DNA from: Zonotrichia leucophrys gambelii
Taxonomy: Eukaryota > Chordata > Aves > Passeriformes > Passerellidae
Length of the DNA: 64,000 nt
NCBI RefSeq assembly: GCF_028769735.1
Contig: NC_088170.1
Location: forward strand, 56,329,585 to 56,393,584
Reading direction: 5' to 3'
Both the position numbers and the translations under genes were made by a program. Positions within the stretch are counted from its first letter, which is position 1; the number at the start of each line of letters is the position of its first letter. The notes under the pieces are model-generated. The model was given only the letters and a program-made list of their open reading frames with translations, made no database searches and had not been told where the DNA came from. Of this stretch, positions 61,056 to 64,000 are shown one piece after another.

Positions 61056-62709
61056 AAGAAACTTAACAGGACATAAAAAACAGCAATAGTGTTTTCATTT
61101 TAGATAATATAAAATGGCAGTAACTAAGGTAAAAATCAAACTTGAACATACTGAGGACATTACAGAGTTAGCTTTTAGTGTCAAAACTGAGAACCCATCT
61201 ATTAATTTAACAAATAAAGGCACGCCTAAAATGCAGTACTTTTCTATGAGAGTTGTTAATCCTTCCTGCTGTTAACTGCAATGCAATTACAGCCTGAGCA
61301 CTCCTGGTCTGCCACACCTCTATTTTATACTCATAGGCAGAACCTACAGTCTTGCTATACTTTATGATCATAAACTTTACAATATTATACTTTAGGACTG
61401 TAAATAAGTAACATAAAGGTGAATTAAATTTATATATAATCTTCAATGATTTGATAAGAAAATGCTAACAACTATAATTTTAATAAGAGCTGTATGTTTT
61501 ACACATTATGATCACATATAAAACACTGCAAAATTTATGCTGGCAATTTGATGAAATGGCCCCTTCGTTTGTACTTTCCAAAGCTGTACTTGAAATCCCA
61601 GAATATGGCACCTACTTTTAAAGAACTAATGAAGTAAAATTCTACTAAAAATTTATTTAGAGTAATTATTGAGACAACCTAAGGAGGAAACCAATTATTG
61701 CCAGGAGAATAAAAATAGGCTCTTTTGTCTTTTTAAATAATAGAAAAGAGAAATAAACCTTATGTGTGCATTAAAAGAAATCTAAATTTTTTTATGGTTT
61801 TATAGGAAATTGCATAATGCTGGACTAGAGATAGAGCTGGATTATTCATACATGCGTTTGCAACCAGATGTAACCACTATACAGGCAAAAAAAATCCTTA
61901 ATATAGGGATTATTTAATTCCTGTTTCCTTTACAACATTCTTTTCCACTTGATTGCATTTGGGATTGCCAAGTGTGAAAGGACAGGATGGCTAGTGCCAA
62001 GTGGGCATCCCCTGTGTGGGATCCCCTCAGCCCCCTTCCCTGCACTGAGAGCAGACAGACAGATGTGCCTCACACCCTGTGAGAGCCGCAGGAGCCAGGC
62101 TGCCACCGTGCTGTGCCATGTTAACCTCTAATCCTCCTCCCAGATATTTGGAATGAGGGATACCTGCTGCTTTGGGACTCAGCCAGGCTCAGTACAAATC
62201 CTCCCCTGCCAGTCTGCTATCAAAGCAGTGACTGCAGTGCCCAGTGACACGCAAGCACAGGTCCAGCACACTCTGCAGAGCCTGGCTGACCTCGTTCAGC
62301 TGCCTCAGCGCCACTTTCCCTTCTCTCTGCCCCTTGCTCTTATGATAGTGCACCAAATGAATTCAGCTCTAGCTCTGACACAAGTTCTCTTTTCTTTCTT
62401 GAGTGCTGTTTCTTGCAATATGCTCAGCAATATTCCCTATGCTGCTGCCACTTCTTCCTTCTCCAGATGTCCTAACCTGCTACACAGAGTTGCAAATAAT
62501 GAGCTCTATTTCTGGAGTGCTGTGCCTCTTATTAATTACCTGTGTCTTGGACTCAGAGAAAACATTTCTTTCCTTTTGGGCCCAGCTGGAATTGAGAATG
62601 CTAAGATTTCAAAATCTAATAATTAAGAGATAGCAGGAATAGGTCACCTAGTGCAGCTTAAGAAATATTTGCTGCAGGTATGGGTTAAGAGGCATAAGCG
62701 GACCCGGAT

Positions 62710-63091
62710 TGTCGCAGACATCTTTTCATGAAAAGCCTTTCATTAGGATTTTTTCCTGCTGAGAAGCTGAGAGGCTTCAGGAACAAAATGTAAACAATGG
62801 TTATCTGCTGCTGTGGAATGCAACAGGTGCATCTGTGATTGGCCCATCTTGAATGTTTGTAATTAATGCCAATCACAGCGAGCTGGCTCAGACAGAGTCT
62901 GAGGCAGCTGCCTTTGTTATCATTCTTTCTTTTCTATTTTTCGCCAGCCTTCTGAGAACTTTTCCTTCTATTATTTTAGTGTAGTTTTAATGTAATATAT
63001 ATATCATAAAATAATAAATCAAGCCTTCTGAACATGGAGTCAACATTCTCGTCTCTTCCCTCACCTGAAACCCCTGTGACCACCATCACAC
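62710..63091 (+). mobile_element. Solo LTR of an endogenous retrovirus (passerine type), antisense in the intron
   Basis: The element starts TGTCGCAGACATC and ends near ATCACAC, about 380 bp. It contains paired inverted CCAAT motifs (62833-62843 and 62868-62878, exact 11-bp arms), a run of TATA-like ATATATAT at 62997, and an AATAAA poly(A) signal at 63013-63018 followed by a TCTCGTCTCTTCCCTC-type U5 end. I recognise the order of these blocks from LTRs common in songbird genomes. No internal retroviral sequence flanks it, so it is a solo LTR. A possible 5-bp duplication (CGGAT left at 62705-62709, CAGAT right at 63092-63096) differs by one CpG-type transition, but it forces the right end one base past CA, so the boundary is uncertain by 1-2 bp. 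Confidence 0.78.
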
Positions 63092-64000
63092 CAGATCCTT
63101 CAGTGGTACAGCTGAGTGCCTGTGCTGCTCCCTGAGCATGGAAAGCACACAGCAGCAATGGCTCAGGTAGCACAAAACAGTTCCTTTTGGATCCTGGATG
63201 CAAAAATGCCTTCCTGGTTCCTTCAAAGACTATGGATGAACCTAAACTTGGATAAGAACAAGATGGGGCAACACTGGTTTATCTATGCTAAGTGGTAGGA
63301 GCATTGAAGTCTGCACTTGACAGTCTGAAAGATTTAAGAGACATATTCTTGGCCAGTCATAAACCAGTCTCACTCAAAAACTTTCACCTGAAATATGAAA
63401 ATTTAGAGGAAAGAAACAAGAGTTAAAAAACCCCAACTCAAATATTTGCTGAAATACTGTAACATTGACCTTCCTAAATTCAATGCTAAATTTGATCTTT
63501 TCTTGTACATTCCTTTATTGTGCATTACTTACATTATGCTCCAAGAATTCCTTGAAATTAATATTAATTCTTTCAATCAGTCTTATACATCTTAATTTTG
63601 ACCTGTTTTTACACACCATGACATATCAATCAACAGACTATGGCACACAGAACTCAAAACAGTAGGAATAATTTTTTTCTCTACAAAAATTATATTCAGA
63701 ATTCCAACCAGACTTGTTGCATCTTAAAATGAATATTTTTAAAAAAATCTAAAAATTTTAAAGGTTAATTTCTTCTGCTATCAGCTTACATTCAGGATCT
63801 CAAGGACAGTGGCTCTCAACAAGGATATATTTTTTTAATCCTTTGATTCAAATACAGTATAAATATATATAGATAAATATATATATTCTTTGGTTCAAAT
63901 ATACATTTTAATTCTTCATTTCAACTGATCAATCTGCCATTATCTTATTAAAACATAAAGAAGTATGCTATTCTCATAATTAATTTCATATTCCTAATAA

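Larger units (their letters stand above)
55718..64000 (-). other. Intron of the TBC1D22-family gene
   Basis: I looked on the minus strand for the exon that should precede the last one (encoding the end of the TBC domain, ending like ...EEEDFQ) and did not find it, so the whole right flank is most simply one intron. It is AT-rich and holds a 17-bp tandem repeat (57661-57699), a 19-bp tandem repeat (60119-60156), a 13-bp hairpin (60019-60051), an AAAC microsatellite (59571-59603), a TTTG microsatellite (61034-61055), a GC-richer block (58925-59165), and an LTR (62710-63091). One possible cryptic exon lies at 58662-58823. Confidence 0.65.

Noticed and set aside
62153..62626. 157-codon plus-strand ORF in the intron
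   Set aside because: It has no domain I recognise, runs antisense to the host gene and lacks conserved features. It is probably chance in a GC-richer patch.
1..64000. CRISPR arrays, operons, phage or plasmid features, tRNA and rRNA genes
   Set aside because: None seen. The content is vertebrate intergenic and intronic DNA, and a tRNA fold cannot be excluded by eye for every position.

Overview
The window looks like bird DNA, most likely from a songbird. CR1-type LINE 3' ends with the avian ATTCTATGATTCT-like terminus occur on both strands. Three retroviral LTRs resemble families I know from passerine genomes. Protein-coding content is almost nil and base composition is AT-rich. No bacterial or plasmid features are present. 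Family names rest on recognition by eye, not on a database search.

One protein-coding exon can be supported. On the minus strand at 55589-55717 lies the terminal coding exon of a TBC1D22-family Rab GTPase-activating protein, probably TBC1D22A. It has a strong splice acceptor and a C-terminus characteristic of the TBC domain end. To its left (downstream in the gene) is an AT-rich 3' UTR of about 3.1 kb that ends at a poly(A) signal near 52514. To its right, 55718-64000 reads as intron of the same gene and carries an LTR at 62710-63091.

The left 52 kb looks like intergenic gene desert, which fits what I recall of the region downstream of TBC1D22A in vertebrates. It holds four clear CR1 fragments (19.0, 30.8, 34.6 and 48.7 kb) and a fifth doubtful one (49.2 kb). 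It also holds a solo LTR with a matching 5-bp target duplication (25.8-26.5 kb), a second LTR with TATA box and poly(A) signal attached to a scrap of internal retroviral sequence (29.9-30.6 kb), and a possible older LTR (17.4-17.8 kb).

Non-repeat items worth a look are a small CpG-dense block next to a G/T tract able to form a G-quadruplex (44.1-44.6 kb), two CTCF-like motifs (27.8 and 29.6 kb), a 58-bp tandem duplication (1.55 kb), and two long perfect AT hairpins, one inside the 3' UTR. Many short ORFs occur throughout. I regard nearly all of them as chance or repeat-derived. I found no new multi-gene system.
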